Translations under genes and position numbers: made by a program
The notes under the pieces: generated by a model
What the model was told of the DNA's origin: nothing
The model's database searches: none
What the model saw: only the letters and a program-made list of their open reading frames with translations
Shown: piece after piece, positions 33,284 through 42,676 of the stretch
Numbering within the stretch: the stretch's first letter is position 1
How the letters are laid out: every line of letters begins with the position of its first letter
Assembly (NCBI RefSeq): GCF_019746665.1
Contig: NZ_JAIERS010000012.1
Span: 62,001-126,000, forward strand
Direction: 5' to 3'
Length of the DNA stretch: 64,000 nt
Origin: Sphingomonas sp.
GTDB lineage: Bacteria > Pseudomonadota > Alphaproteobacteria > Sphingomonadales > Sphingomonadaceae

Positions 33284-35341
33284 CTAGGGCAGGTTCGCGC
33301 GGAGTTCGTCAATCCACACTCGCGCGCTCGCATCGCTCGGCGCGCGCCAGTCGCCGCGGGGGGACAGGGCGCCCGCGCTCGACACTTTCGGCCCGTTGGG
33401 GATCGCCGAGCGCTTGAACTGGCTGATCTCGAAGAAGCGGAACAGGAAGCGCTCCAAATGCCCCTTGATCTCGGCGAGATCATAAGCGGTGCGTGCCGCC
33501 GCCGGGAAGTCGCGCGGCCAGCGCCCCGCCTCGGCATCGCGCCAGGCGTGCCAGGCGAGGAACGCGATCTTCGACGGCGCGAACCCATGGCGCACGACAT
33601 GGTGGAGGAAAAAGTCGTTGAGCGCATAGGGTCCGATCCGCGCCTCGGTCGATTGCAGCGCGCCGCCCGCGCCCGCCGGCACCAATTCGGGGCTGATCTC
33701 GGTGCCGAGAATCGCCTCGAGCACATGATCGGTCTCGGCGTCGAACTGGTCGGTCGCGATCGTCCAGCGAATGAGATGCTGGATCAGCGTCTTGGGGACG
33801 CCGGCATTGACCGCATAATGGCTCATCTGGTCGCCGACGCCATAGGTACACCAGCCGAGCGCGAGTTCGGACAGGTCGCCGGTGCCGATCACCAGCCCGT
33901 TGTGATGGTTCGCCAGGCGGAACAGATAATCGGTGCGCAGGCCCGCCTGCACATTCTCAAACGTCACGTCATACACCGGCTCGCCATTCGCGGCGGGGTG
34001 GCGCAGATCGTGGAGCATCTGCTGCGCCGCGGGGCGGATGTCGATCTCGTCGCCTGCTACCCGCATCGCGCGCATCAGCGCCCAGGCATTGGCCTTGGTA
34101 CCCTCGCTCGTCGCGAAGCCGGGGAGGGTGTAGGCCAGGATATGCTCGCGCGGGCGTTCCAGCCGGTCCATCGCCTTGGCGCAGACGATCAGCGCATGGG
34201 TTGAATCGAGCCCGCCCGAAACCCCGATCACCAGCCGCTCCGCGCGCGCCGCCTCGACGCGCTTCACCAGACCCTCGACCTGGATGTTGAAGGCTTCGTA
34301 GCAATCGGCGTCGAGCTTCTCGGGGGTGTTGGGCACGAACGGGAAGCGGCGCTGGAGGCGGCGCAGGCCCTGATCGGCGAAATCGGGCTTGGCCTCGAAC
34401 TCGACCCGGCGGAAGCGATATTCGGGATCGCCAGCCAGCCGCGCGGCGTCGTTGAAGGTGCCGTTACGCAGCCGCTCCTGCCGCAGCCGGCCGCAATCGA
34501 CGTCGGCCATGACATAATCGAGCTCGCAGCGGAAGCGCGCACTCTCGGCGAGCAGCTCGCCCGCTTCGTAGATGAAGCTCTGCCCGTCCCAGGCGAGATC
34601 GGTGGTGCTCTCGCCCGGCCCGCTCGCGGCGAAGGCATAGGCGCAGATGGCGCGGGCACTTTGCGCCGCCGCCAGCAGCGCCCGCTCGCGCGCCTTGCCG
34701 ATCACGATGTTGGAGGCGGAGAGGTTGCAGCAGATGAGTGCCCCGGCGAGCGCGCCTTCGGTGGAGGGTGGGGTGGGGGCCCAATAATCCTCGCAGATTT
34801 CGGCGTGGAAGATGAAGTGGGGCAGATCGGTCGCCGCGAAAATCAAATCGGGGCCGAACGGCACTTCTTGGCCGGCATAGGTGATGTTGAGGCCATCGAG
34901 GCCGGCGCCGCTCGCGAACCAGCGCTTTTCATAGAATTCGCGGTAATTGGGCAGGAAGACCTTCGGCACGACCCCCAAGATGCGCCCGCGCGCGATCGCG
35001 ACCGCGCAATTGTAAAGCCGCCCCTGGCGCTCGATCGCCGCGCCGACAAGCAGGGTGGGGCGGCACTTCGCCGTCGCCGCCGCGAGCCGCGCGACCGCCG
35101 CCTCGCTCGCCCGCAGAACCGCCTGTTGCAGGTGCAGATCGTCGATCGCGTAGCTGGTGATGCTGAGCTCGGGGAAGACGATCAGGTCCACCCCCTCGCC
35201 ATGCGCCGCCTGGACGATCGCGATATGCGCGGCGGCATTCGCCTCCGGATCGGCGACGCTCGCGCGCGGCGTGGCGGCGGCAACGCGGAGCAGTTCGTGG
35301 CGGTGGATGGAGAAGAAGGGATGCGGGCGCGGCTTGAGCAT
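33284..35341 (-). CDS. nadE: glutamine-dependent NAD+ synthase
   Basis: This enzyme catalyses the last step of NAD synthesis, amidating nicotinic acid adenine dinucleotide with glutamine-derived ammonia. The 685-aa protein fuses an N-terminal CN-hydrolase glutaminase domain to a C-terminal synthetase domain. Glutaminase elements are the Glu in FPELSITSYA, the Lys in PKVFLPNY and the Cys in EICEDYW. The synthetase has the PP-loop GVSGGLDSTHA near residue 370. The length is that of the two-domain NadE. It stands alone, convergent with nothing close. Confidence 0.95.
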   Translation of the reverse strand: MLKPRPHPFFSIHRHELLRVAAATPRASVADPEANAAAHIAIVQAAHGEGVDLIVFPELSITSYAIDDLHLQQAVLRASEAAVARLAAATAKCRPTLLVGAAIERQGRLYNCAVAIARGRILGVVPKVFLPNYREFYEKRWFASGAGLDGLNITYAGQEVPFGPDLIFAATDLPHFIFHAEICEDYWAPTPPSTEGALAGALICCNLSASNIVIGKARERALLAAAQSARAICAYAFAASGPGESTTDLAWDGQSFIYEAGELLAESARFRCELDYVMADVDCGRLRQERLRNGTFNDAARLAGDPEYRFRRVEFEAKPDFADQGLRRLQRRFPFVPNTPEKLDADCYEAFNIQVEGLVKRVEAARAERLVIGVSGGLDSTHALIVCAKAMDRLERPREHILAYTLPGFATSEGTKANAWALMRAMRVAGDEIDIRPAAQQMLHDLRHPAANGEPVYDVTFENVQAGLRTDYLFRLANHHNGLVIGTGDLSELALGWCTYGVGDQMSHYAVNAGVPKTLIQHLIRWTIATDQFDAETDHVLEAILGTEISPELVPAGAGGALQSTEARIGPYALNDFFLHHVVRHGFAPSKIAFLAWHAWRDAEAGRWPRDFPAAARTAYDLAEIKGHLERFLFRFFEISQFKRSAIPNGPKVSSAGALSPRGDWRAPSDASARVWIDELRANLP

Positions 35342-35401
35342 GGGTTGCGGTGTAGGGGGAAATGGCGGGCGGGGCTAGGCTGACCCCGCCCCACCAATCC
35401 T

Positions 35402-38254
35402 CTACTTCAGCGTCGCGCTTTCCAGCTTCAGCTTGTCCGCCGGGATAACCTCGAGCTGCGGATAGTCCTTGCGCAGCGCGTCGACGAACTGCTTGGCGTC
35501 GCCCACCACGACGATGCTCGCCTGGTTGGGGTCGAGCAGCTGCGCCGCCGTCGATCGCACCGCCGCCGGATCGACGCCCGCGATCGCGGGGGTGTAGCGC
35601 TTCAGCTCGTCGAGCGGGACCGCGTCGATCACATAGCTGCTGACCAGCCCGGCGAGTCCCTCGACCGTCTCGGTCGAGCGGCCGAAGCCGCCGATCAGCA
35701 CTTCCTTGCGCGTCTGGAGCTCGGCCGCGGGCACCGCCTCGGCGCCGAGGCGCGCCATCTCGGCGCGGATCAGCGCCACGACTTCGGGTGCCGACGGGTT
35801 CTTGGTCTGGGTGCGCGCCGAGACCGGGCCGGCCATCCGCCGCGCGGCGAGCGTCGAGCCGGCGCCATAGGAAAGCCCACGCTTGATGCGGATTTCCTGG
35901 TTCAGCCGTGACGAGAAGCCCACACCCAGCACCGCATTGGCGAGCGCGCCGGCATAATAGCGATCATCGGCGCGCCGGATACCGCGCCGCGCGACGACGA
36001 CCCCGGCCTGGCCGGCGCCCGGCAGATCGACCACGACCACGCGTGGTGCCGGGATCGGTCCGCCCACCGCCTCGGGCTCGGGCGCCGGGCCGGGCGCGCG
36101 CCAGCCGCCGAACTGCTGCTCGGCAAGCGCGCGCGCGGCGGCGGGGGTGATGTCGCCGGCGATGATCAGCGTCGCCTGATCGGGGCGCCAGCGCGCGGCA
36201 TAGGCCGTCCGCACCTGCGCGCGGTCGATCGCCTTGAGCGAGGCGGGCGTGCCGTTCGCGACCCCGCCATAGGCGCTGAGCCCGAACACCGCGCGGTTGG
36301 CGACATAGCCGGCGAGCTGCGCGGGATCCTTCAGCGACACCTGGATCGCGTCGATCGCCTGGGCGCGGGCGCGCTCGAGCTCTTCCGGCGCGAACACCGG
36401 ATGCTGCGCGACATCGGCGAGGATCGGCAACGCCTTGGCGAGCTGATCCGATTTCACGGTGAGCGTTACGCTCGCGCCGTCCCAATCGGCGTCACTGTCG
36501 ATCGCGCCGCCCAGCGCCTCGATCTCGCGCGCGATCTGGGTGGCGGAGCGGGTGGTGGTGCCCTTGGTGAGCAGCGTCGCGGTGAGATCGGCGAGGCCGT
36601 CGCGCCCCTCTGGATCGCCCGCCGCGCCGCCGGGCACTGTCAGCACCGCCGCCGCCAGCGGCAGTTCATGCTTTTCGACCACAATCAGCCGCAGGCCATT
36701 GGAAAGCCTAGACTCCACCGGCTGCGGCACTGCCGCGACCACGGGCGCGGCGGGCGGCGGCGGTTGCAGCCGCTGAGCCTCGGGCGCGGGCGTCACCACC
36801 GCGATATCGGCCGGCGGCGTGAGCGACGCGACCTCCACGCTCGCTGGCACGGCGATACTGTCACCCTTGGGGCTTTGCGCGGTCTTGGGCAGATAGCGGA
36901 TCGTCGCCGCCTGGTTCTCGCCCAGATAGGCGCGGGCGACGCGCTGCACGTCGGCGGCGGTGACGGCGGCGATTTCGGCGAGCTGGCGATCGGCGGCACG
37001 CGGGTCGCCGTCGATCAGCACCGCCTGCGCGATGGCCGACGCCTTGCCGTCGGCGGTTTCGCGGCGCTTGATCGCCTCGGTCAGGATCTGGTTCTTGGCC
37101 TCGGCGAGTTCGGCCGCCGAAACGGGGGCGGTACGCAAGCGGGCGATCTCGCGCTTCAGGCTCGCCTCCGCCGCCGCCGCGCTCTTGCCGCCCGCGACGA
37201 TCGCATAAGCGGCGAGGGTTCCCGTCGCCTGGCGGCTGCTGATGAACGTCCCCGCCTGCGCCGCGACCTGCTCGCGATAGACCAGCGCCTCGTACAGCCG
37301 CGAACTGTTCCCCGCCGACAGCACCGCATCGAGCACCGCGAGCGCGGCGCTGTCCTTATTGCGATCGGGGGGAATCTGATAGCTCACCGCGACGGCGGGC
37401 AACGGCACATTCTCTTCATAGACGGTACGCACCACCGGCTGGGTGCGCGGGGGCTCCTGCACGGTCACGCGCGGAATGGGCGTGCCGGGCTTCTTGATCG
37501 GCGCGAAATATTTGTCGACCCAGGCGTCGAGCTGCGCCGGATCGAAATTGCCCGCGACGACGAGCACGGCATTGTCAGGCCGGTAATAGGTCGCATGGAA
37601 CGCGCGGACATCGTCGATCGAGGCGGCTTCCAGGTCTTCGAGGCTGCCGATGCCCGGGCGGGCATAGGGATGCACCGTATAGCTGATCTCGCTCAGATAC
37701 AGGCCGAACAGCTTGCCATAGGGCTGGGCGAGCACGCGCTGGCGCAGCTCTTCCTTCACCACGTCACGCTCGGAGGCGAAGGTCGTCGGCTCGACCACCA
37801 GGCTCGCCATCCGGTCGGCCTCGGCGAAGAGCAGGCGTTCGAGATGGTTCGCCGGCACAGTCTCGAAATAATTGGTGTAGTCGTCGTCGGTCGAGGCATT
37901 GTTGTAGCCGCCGACATCCTCGGTCAGGCGGTCGAACTGTTCGGGCACCAGGTTGCGCGTCGCCTTGAACATCAAGTGTTCGAACATGTGCGCGAAGCCC
38001 GAACGCCCCTTGGGATCGTCCTTGCTGCCGACATTGTACCAGACATGCACCGCGACCGTCGCGACGGAAGGATCGCGCACCGCATAGACGCGCAGGCCGT
38101 TGGCGAGGGTGCGCTCGGTGAAGGCGAGCGGCTTCACCGGCGGCGTGGCGGGCTTGGCGGCGGCGGGGCGGGGGGCCGGCTGGCGCCGCGCGGCATGGGC
38201 GGGAAGCGCGACGGGGAGGGCGACGCCGAGCAGCAGGGCGGCACGAAGGATCAT
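35402..38254 (-). CDS. M16 family zinc metallopeptidase, two-repeat periplasmic protease
   Basis: A 950-aa secreted pitrilysin-type protease. A signal peptide (ILRAALLLGVALPVALPAHA) leads to a first M16 repeat with the inverted zinc motif HMFEH, the downstream Glu and YYRPDNAVLVVAGNFD. A second, inactive-looking M16 repeat starts near residue 520 (SNGLRLIVVEKHELPLA) and lacks HxxEH. This pseudodimer layout is typical of periplasmic or outer-membrane-associated M16 enzymes. The ATG at 38254 is chosen because GGAG lies 6 nt upstream and the signal peptide begins there. Confidence 0.92.
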   Translation of the reverse strand: MILRAALLLGVALPVALPAHAARRQPAPRPAAAKPATPPVKPLAFTERTLANGLRVYAVRDPSVATVAVHVWYNVGSKDDPKGRSGFAHMFEHLMFKATRNLVPEQFDRLTEDVGGYNNASTDDDYTNYFETVPANHLERLLFAEADRMASLVVEPTTFASERDVVKEELRQRVLAQPYGKLFGLYLSEISYTVHPYARPGIGSLEDLEAASIDDVRAFHATYYRPDNAVLVVAGNFDPAQLDAWVDKYFAPIKKPGTPIPRVTVQEPPRTQPVVRTVYEENVPLPAVAVSYQIPPDRNKDSAALAVLDAVLSAGNSSRLYEALVYREQVAAQAGTFISSRQATGTLAAYAIVAGGKSAAAAEASLKREIARLRTAPVSAAELAEAKNQILTEAIKRRETADGKASAIAQAVLIDGDPRAADRQLAEIAAVTAADVQRVARAYLGENQAATIRYLPKTAQSPKGDSIAVPASVEVASLTPPADIAVVTPAPEAQRLQPPPPAAPVVAAVPQPVESRLSNGLRLIVVEKHELPLAAAVLTVPGGAAGDPEGRDGLADLTATLLTKGTTTRSATQIAREIEALGGAIDSDADWDGASVTLTVKSDQLAKALPILADVAQHPVFAPEELERARAQAIDAIQVSLKDPAQLAGYVANRAVFGLSAYGGVANGTPASLKAIDRAQVRTAYAARWRPDQATLIIAGDITPAAARALAEQQFGGWRAPGPAPEPEAVGGPIPAPRVVVVDLPGAGQAGVVVARRGIRRADDRYYAGALANAVLGVGFSSRLNQEIRIKRGLSYGAGSTLAARRMAGPVSARTQTKNPSAPEVVALIRAEMARLGAEAVPAAELQTRKEVLIGGFGRSTETVEGLAGLVSSYVIDAVPLDELKRYTPAIAGVDPAAVRSTAAQLLDPNQASIVVVGDAKQFVDALRKDYPQLEVIPADKLKLESATLK

Positions 38255-38341
38255 GAAACTCTCCGGCGGGGTTGAACGTCGGCGAAACTGGCCGCGTGTA
38301 TTGCGGCTGTCAATCACTTGGCGGCGGTGCGATCGCCGCGC

Positions 38342-38536
38342 TCAGCCTCCGCCGCTTTTCTTGCCGCGCCCCGAATTGGCGTAAAGCAGCGCCGCCGCGA
38401 TCGCCGCCGAGCCGACCCCCACGCCGATCGCGAGCGACAGTGTGCTCCAGCTCTTGGAGGGCTCGGCCGGTGCGGCGTCAGCGGCCCCTTCGGCGGCGCG
38501 CTTGGCGTGATGCGCGGCGGCCTCGATCTCGTTCAT
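38342..38536 (-). CDS. small single-pass membrane protein, unknown function
   Basis: A 64-aa protein with an acidic, Ala-rich N terminus (NEIEAAAHHAKRAAEGAA), one hydrophobic helix at about residues 31-52 (LSLAIGVGVGSAAIAAALLY) and a basic Gly-rich tail. It starts 18 bp after the tgt stop on the same strand and is probably cotranscribed with it. Its layout resembles the 118-aa protein at 58075-58431. No function can be assigned. Confidence 0.6.
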   Translation of the reverse strand: MNEIEAAAHHAKRAAEGAADAAPAEPSKSWSTLSLAIGVGVGSAAIAAALLYANSGRGKKSGGG

Positions 38537-38554
38537 TCCCCGGGGGCGCGTCGG

Positions 38555-39688
38555 TCATGGCTGGTCCTCTCGATAATAATCGCGGCGAAAATCGCGCGCG
38601 AAGTCGCTCAAGCCCCCCTTGGCGATCGCGGCACGCAAGTCCGCCATCAGCGCTTGATAAAAGAACAGGTTATGCTCTGTCATCAACATTGCGCCCAATA
38701 TCTCGCCGGCGCGCACCAGATGGTGGAGATAGGCGCGGCTCCACTGGGCGCAGACGGGGCAGGCGCACGCCGGGTCGAGCGGCCCTTGGTCCTCGGCGAA
38801 ACGGGCATTTCGGATGTTGATCGGTCCACGCCGCGTGAACGCCTGGCCGGTGCGGCCCGATCGCGTGGGGAGCACGCAATCGAACATGTCGATCCCGCGC
38901 TCCACCGCGCCGACAATGTCGTCGGGCTTGCCGACTCCCATCAGATAGCGCGGGGCGTCCGCCGGCAATTGCCCAGGCGCGAAATCGAGGCAGCCGAACA
39001 TCGCCGCCTGGCCTTCGCCCACCGCGAGCCCCCCGACCGCATAGCCATCGAAACCGATTTCGATGAGCGCGTCCGCCGACTCGCGCCGCATCGCCTCGTC
39101 GAGCGCACCCTGCTGGATGCCGAAGATCGCGGCGCGGCCGGCATGGTCTTCGTCGGAGTCGAACGCCGCGCGGCTGCGCCTGGCCCAGCGCATCGAGCGG
39201 CGCATCGCCTCATATTGCACCTCGCGCGCGGCGGTGGTGGGGACAAGCTCGTCGAAGCACATGTTGATGTCCGAGCCGAGCAGCCGCTGGATTTCCATCG
39301 AGCGCTCGGGTGACATCGCGTGGCGGGCGCCATCGAGATGGCTCTTGAAGGTGACGCCATCCTCGCTGCGGGTGGTGAGTTCGGCGAGACTCATCACCTG
39401 ATAGCCACCGCTGTCGGTCAGGATCGGGCGCTCCCACCCCATGAAGCCATGCAGGCCGCCAAGCCGCGCGATCCGTTCGGCGGTCGGGCGCAGCATCAAA
39501 TGATAGGTGTTGCCCAGGATGATGTCGGCGCCACCCGCGCGCACGTCCTGCGGCTTCATCGCCTTCACGGTGGCGGCGGTGCCGACCGGCATGAAAGCGG
39601 GCGTGCGGATTTCGCCGCGCTGCATTTGCAGCGCACCGGCGCGCGCGGCGCCGTCCCGGGCGTGGATGGTGAAGGCAAAACGCGTCAT
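38555..39688 (-). CDS. tgt: queuine/preQ1 tRNA-ribosyltransferase
   Basis: Tgt exchanges guanine-34 for the queuosine precursor preQ1 in tRNAs with GUN anticodons. The 377-aa protein has the family N terminus ([17 protein letters not shown]), the substrate-binding Asp in [10 protein letters not shown] near residue 93 and the nucleophilic Asp in [11 protein letters not shown]. The C-terminal zinc site is made from CACPVC and the following His residues. It is divergent from the 4.5S RNA gene. Confidence 0.96.
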   Translation of the reverse strand: MTRFAFTIHARDGAARAGALQMQRGEIRTPAFMPVGTAATVKAMKPQDVRAGGADIILGNTYHLMLRPTAERIARLGGLHGFMGWERPILTDSGGYQVMSLAELTTRSEDGVTFKSHLDGARHAMSPERSMEIQRLLGSDINMCFDELVPTTAAREVQYEAMRRSMRWARRSRAAFDSDEDHAGRAAIFGIQQGALDEAMRRESADALIEIGFDGYAVGGLAVGEGQAAMFGCLDFAPGQLPADAPRYLMGVGKPDDIVGAVERGIDMFDCVLPTRSGRTGQAFTRRGPINIRNARFAEDQGPLDPACACPVCAQWSRAYLHHLVRAGEILGAMLMTEHNLFFYQALMADLRAAIAKGGLSDFARDFRRDYYREDQP

Positions 39689-39771
39689 CTGCGGGGCGTT
39701 AGGCGCAATGGGCGGGGCTGGGCAAGGACGGGAAGCTTGATCGGCGCCCCGCTTTCGCCCATATGCCGCGC

Positions 39772-39861
39772 GGGAGTCGGGCGGACGGTGCCGTCGCCAA
39801 CCTGGTCAGGTCCGGAAGGAAGCAGCCACAACGATTTTCGCCCCGGGTCGTTCCGGCTCCC
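39772..39861 (+). ncRNA. ffs: 4.5S signal recognition particle RNA
   Basis: A 90-nt bacterial small SRP RNA. The terminal stem GGGAGTCGG (39772-39780) pairs with CCGGCTCCC (39853-39861) with one G-U pair. The diagnostic Ffh-binding core GGTCAGGTCCGGAAGGAAGC lies at 39814-39833, including the GGAA tetraloop and asymmetric loops. The RNA acts with Ffh and FtsY in cotranslational membrane targeting. The location directly upstream of dnaX is common in alphaproteobacteria. Ends are set from the helix and could shift by a few bases. Confidence 0.95.
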
Positions 39862-39922
39862 ACCTCCAAAGCGCCGCTGCCGCTTCGACAAGAGCGCCGC
39901 GCGTCGCTAGTAACACACACAA

Positions 39923-41557
39923 ATGGCCGATTCCTTCCTCGATCTGGGCGAGCCGCCGCAACCGGCCAAGCCCGAAGCGTACCGCGTGCTCGCGCGCAAA
40001 TACCGGCCGCAGAGCTTCGCCGCGCTCATCGGGCAGGATGCGATGGTGCAGACGCTCGGCAACGCGATCCGGCGCGGGCGGCTGGCGCATGCCTTCCTGC
40101 TCACCGGGGTGCGCGGGGTGGGCAAGACCTCGACCGCGCGGCTGATTGCCAAGGCGCTCAACTGCGTCGGTCCGGACGGGCAGGGCGGCCCCACGATCGA
40201 TCCCTGCGGTGTGTGCGAGCCGTGCCGCGCGATCGCCGAGGGGCGCCATATCGACGTGATCGAGATGGACGCCGCCAGCCATACCGGGGTGGACGATGTC
40301 CGCGAAATCATCGAGGCGTCGCGCTACGCGGCGGTTTCGGCGCGGTTCAAGATCTACATCGTCGACGAAGTCCATATGCTCTCGAAAAGTGCGTTCAACG
40401 CGCTGCTCAAGACGCTCGAGGAACCGCCGGCGCACGTCAAATTCCTGTTTGCGACCACCGAGGTCAACAAGGTGCCGGTCACGGTGCTCTCGCGCTGCCA
40501 GCGGTTCGATCTGCGGCGCATTCCCGCCGAGAAGCTCGCCGCGCATTTCGCCGAGGTCTGCCGTCTGGAAGGCGTCGAGGCCGAGGATGAGGCACTCGCG
40601 CTGATCGCCCGCGCGGCGGAAGGGAGCGCGCGCGACGGGCTCTCGATCCTCGATCAGGCGATCGCTCATGCCGGGATAGAGGGCGGCGGCGTCGCGGCGG
40701 CGGCGGTGCGCGACATGCTGGGCCTGTCCGATCGTGGCGCGACGCGCGATCTGTTCGGCCTGCTGCTGGCGGGCGAAGCGCGCCAGAGCCTGGCGGCGCT
40801 GCGGCGGCAATATGATCTCGGCGTCGATCCGCTCGCCGTGCTGCGCGCGCTGCTTGAAACGAGCCATGCCGTCACCCTTGCCAAGCTCGGCACGCCAACC
40901 GACGCCGCGCAATCTGCCGAGGAAAGCGCGGCGCTGGCCAGTTGGGCGGCGCGGCTGAGCTTTCCCGCGCTCCACCGGCTGTGGCAGCTGCTGCTGAAGG
41001 GGCATGAGGAAGTAGGCCGCGCGGCGCTGCCGATCGAGGCGGCGGAAATGGCGCTGCTGCGCGTGATCCATGCCTCGGCGCTCCCCGATCCGGGCGAACT
41101 GGTGAAGCAGTTGAGCGGGCAAGGGGCTCCTGTCGCCCCGAGCCCCGCCGCGCCCGCGCCGCCTGCCCCCGCGCCGGCGGCGCCGCATGCCGGTCTGCCG
41201 GCAAGCTTCGAGGAGATGATCGCGCTGCTCGACGCACGCGGCAAGATGACGCTCGCGGGCACGCTGCGCGTCGTCGCGCGTTTGGTGCATTACGCGCCAG
41301 GCGAGTTGGTGCTGAGCGCGGCCAAGCCGCTCCCCGCCACGCTCACCCGCGATCTGGCCGAGACGCTGCGGGCGATCACCGGCGCGGCCTGGACGGTCGA
41401 GGCCCGTGACGAGCCCGGCGCGCCGACGCTGCAAGAAGCCGAGGCCGCGCGGGTCGCGGCCGAACGGGCGTGGGTGACGGAGCAACCGGTGGTCGCCGCT
41501 ACGCTCGCCGCTTTCCCGCAGGCCGAGCTGGCGGGGTGGGAAATCAACAGGAGCTAG
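39923..41557 (+). CDS. dnaX: DNA polymerase III subunit gamma/tau
   Basis: DnaX is the clamp-loader ATPase of the replicative polymerase. The 544-aa protein has the N-terminal YRPQSFAALIGQ segment, Walker A GVRGVGKTSTA near residue 58 and zinc Cys residues in the NCVG..DPCGVCEPCRAI region. Walker B is IVDEVHML, and the sensor motif is TTEVNKVP. After domain III comes a Pro/Ala-rich linker (residues about 395-430) and a tau-like C-terminal region. I see no obvious programmed frameshift slip site. It directly precedes ybaB with adjoining stop and start codons. Confidence 0.95.
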   Translation: MADSFLDLGEPPQPAKPEAYRVLARKYRPQSFAALIGQDAMVQTLGNAIRRGRLAHAFLLTGVRGVGKTSTARLIAKALNCVGPDGQGGPTIDPCGVCEPCRAIAEGRHIDVIEMDAASHTGVDDVREIIEASRYAAVSARFKIYIVDEVHMLSKSAFNALLKTLEEPPAHVKFLFATTEVNKVPVTVLSRCQRFDLRRIPAEKLAAHFAEVCRLEGVEAEDEALALIARAAEGSARDGLSILDQAIAHAGIEGGGVAAAAVRDMLGLSDRGATRDLFGLLLAGEARQSLAALRRQYDLGVDPLAVLRALLETSHAVTLAKLGTPTDAAQSAEESAALASWAARLSFPALHRLWQLLLKGHEEVGRAALPIEAAEMALLRVIHASALPDPGELVKQLSGQGAPVAPSPAAPAPPAPAPAAPHAGLPASFEEMIALLDARGKMTLAGTLRVVARLVHYAPGELVLSAAKPLPATLTRDLAETLRAITGAAWTVEARDEPGAPTLQEAEAARVAAERAWVTEQPVVAATLAAFPQAELAGWEINRS

Positions 41558-41884
41558 ATGATGAAGGGTATCGAGGAAGCGCTGGAAATGGCGCAGCGCG
41601 TCCAGGCCGAGTTGCAGCGCGCCCAGGCCAATCTCGACACGATCGAGGTGGAAGGCGCGGCGGGTGGCGGGCTGGTGAAGGTCCGCGCCACCGCCAAGGG
41701 GCGGATCACCGGAGTCGAGATCGACCCCTCGCTGCTTCAGCCGAGCGAGAAGCAGATGGTGGAGGATCTGGTGGCGGCCGCGATCAATGATGCTCGCACC
41801 AAGGCCGATGCTGCCTCCAACGAGGAAATGGCAAAGATGACGAGCGGCCTGCCGCTGCCGCCGGGATTTAAGTTGCCCTTCTAA
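41558..41884 (+). CDS. ybaB: YbaB/EbfC family nucleoid-associated protein
   Basis: A 108-aa small DNA-binding protein of the YbaB/EbfC family, which forms dimers with a tweezer shape. It has the N-terminal helix (IEEALEMAQRVQAELQRAQ), the central beta-sheet (VEGAAGGGLVKVRATAKG) and a C-terminal ending PLPPGFKLPF. AGGAG lies 4-7 nt before the tandem ATGs, within the dnaX end. The usual third gene of this locus, recR, is not downstream; a convergent methyltransferase follows and overlaps the stop. Confidence 0.93.
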   Translation: MMKGIEEALEMAQRVQAELQRAQANLDTIEVEGAAGGGLVKVRATAKGRITGVEIDPSLLQPSEKQMVEDLVAAAINDARTKADAASNEEMAKMTSGLPLPPGFKLPF

Positions 41885-42606
41885 GGCCTTCGCGGGGAGG
41901 GGGCTTCGAAGATCGTGAGACCCGGTGCTTCGGCGAGCGCCGACCAGCCGCGACTGACAACGAGCGGCCCGTGCTGCGGATCCACATAAGCAAGCAGCAC
42001 GCGCCGGCTTGCCTGAACCGTTTTGGCCTGTTCGAGGCGAAGCAGGCAATCGCTCAGAATTTCCGGCCCGAAGCTATTGTATAAATAGCAGAAAAGATCA
42101 CCCCCGGGTGGCAGGAACTCGGCCGCGTTACCCTGCCAAAAAATGGGCGCCCGATCGGCACCGCCGCGCGCGAGGAAGGCCTTTGCGTTGCGTTCGGCGA
42201 TCGCGATCAGCCTAGGCGAATATTCGACTCCGATCGCCGCTGCGAAGCGCGCGGCCGCCAACATCACCATGCGCCCCTTGCCGCAGCCATAGTCGATGAA
42301 GGTGAAGCGCTCGGGTGCGATGCCGGCGGCGGCGATGACCACCTCCACCATATGCGCGCCGCTTGCCTGATAATGGTGGCTAAGGCGTTGGAGCTCGAGC
42401 GGAAAATCGAGTCCGCTCATCGTCACCTGCGCGCTCGTGTCAGTCCCCCAACGCGCGTCGAAAGCGCGGTCCGCGCGGGCGGCGGCGCGGGCGGCGGGGC
42501 TCAGCCGCTTGGCGTGGCGTACAAGCGTCTTGCCCCCGAGCCGAAGGATGTCCGTCAACGACCGTCCGGCGAGAGCACGACCGATCCGGGCGAGAGAGGC
42601 GGACAT
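41881..42606 (-). CDS. class I SAM-dependent methyltransferase
   Basis: A 241-aa methyltransferase with a Rossmann fold. The SAM-binding motif I is FIDYGCGKGRMVMLAA near residue 102, and the acidic end of strand 2 is GVEYSPRLIAIA. Motif IV is replaced by FCYLYNSFG, a region where N- or P-type methyltransferases carry an aromatic residue. Two ATGs at 42609 and 42606 are possible, and AAGGA spacing favours 42606. It is convergent with ybaB, with a 4-nt overlap. The substrate is unknown. Confidence 0.8.
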   Translation of the reverse strand: MSASLARIGRALAGRSLTDILRLGGKTLVRHAKRLSPAARAAARADRAFDARWGTDTSAQVTMSGLDFPLELQRLSHHYQASGAHMVEVVIAAAGIAPERFTFIDYGCGKGRMVMLAAARFAAAIGVEYSPRLIAIAERNAKAFLARGGADRAPIFWQGNAAEFLPPGGDLFCYLYNSFGPEILSDCLLRLEQAKTVQASRRVLLAYVDPQHGPLVVSRGWSALAEAPGLTIFEAPSPRRP

Positions 42607-42676
42607 CATCAATCCTTGCGATTTGCCAATCTTCGCTGGATAGCAGCGCTTGGTTACCGAAGGGTTGCGGTCGACA

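Noticed and set aside
36401..38275. 624-codon + strand frame opposite the M16 peptidase
   Set aside because: Composition-driven shadow frame; the opposite strand encodes a clear protease with signal peptide and HxxEH.
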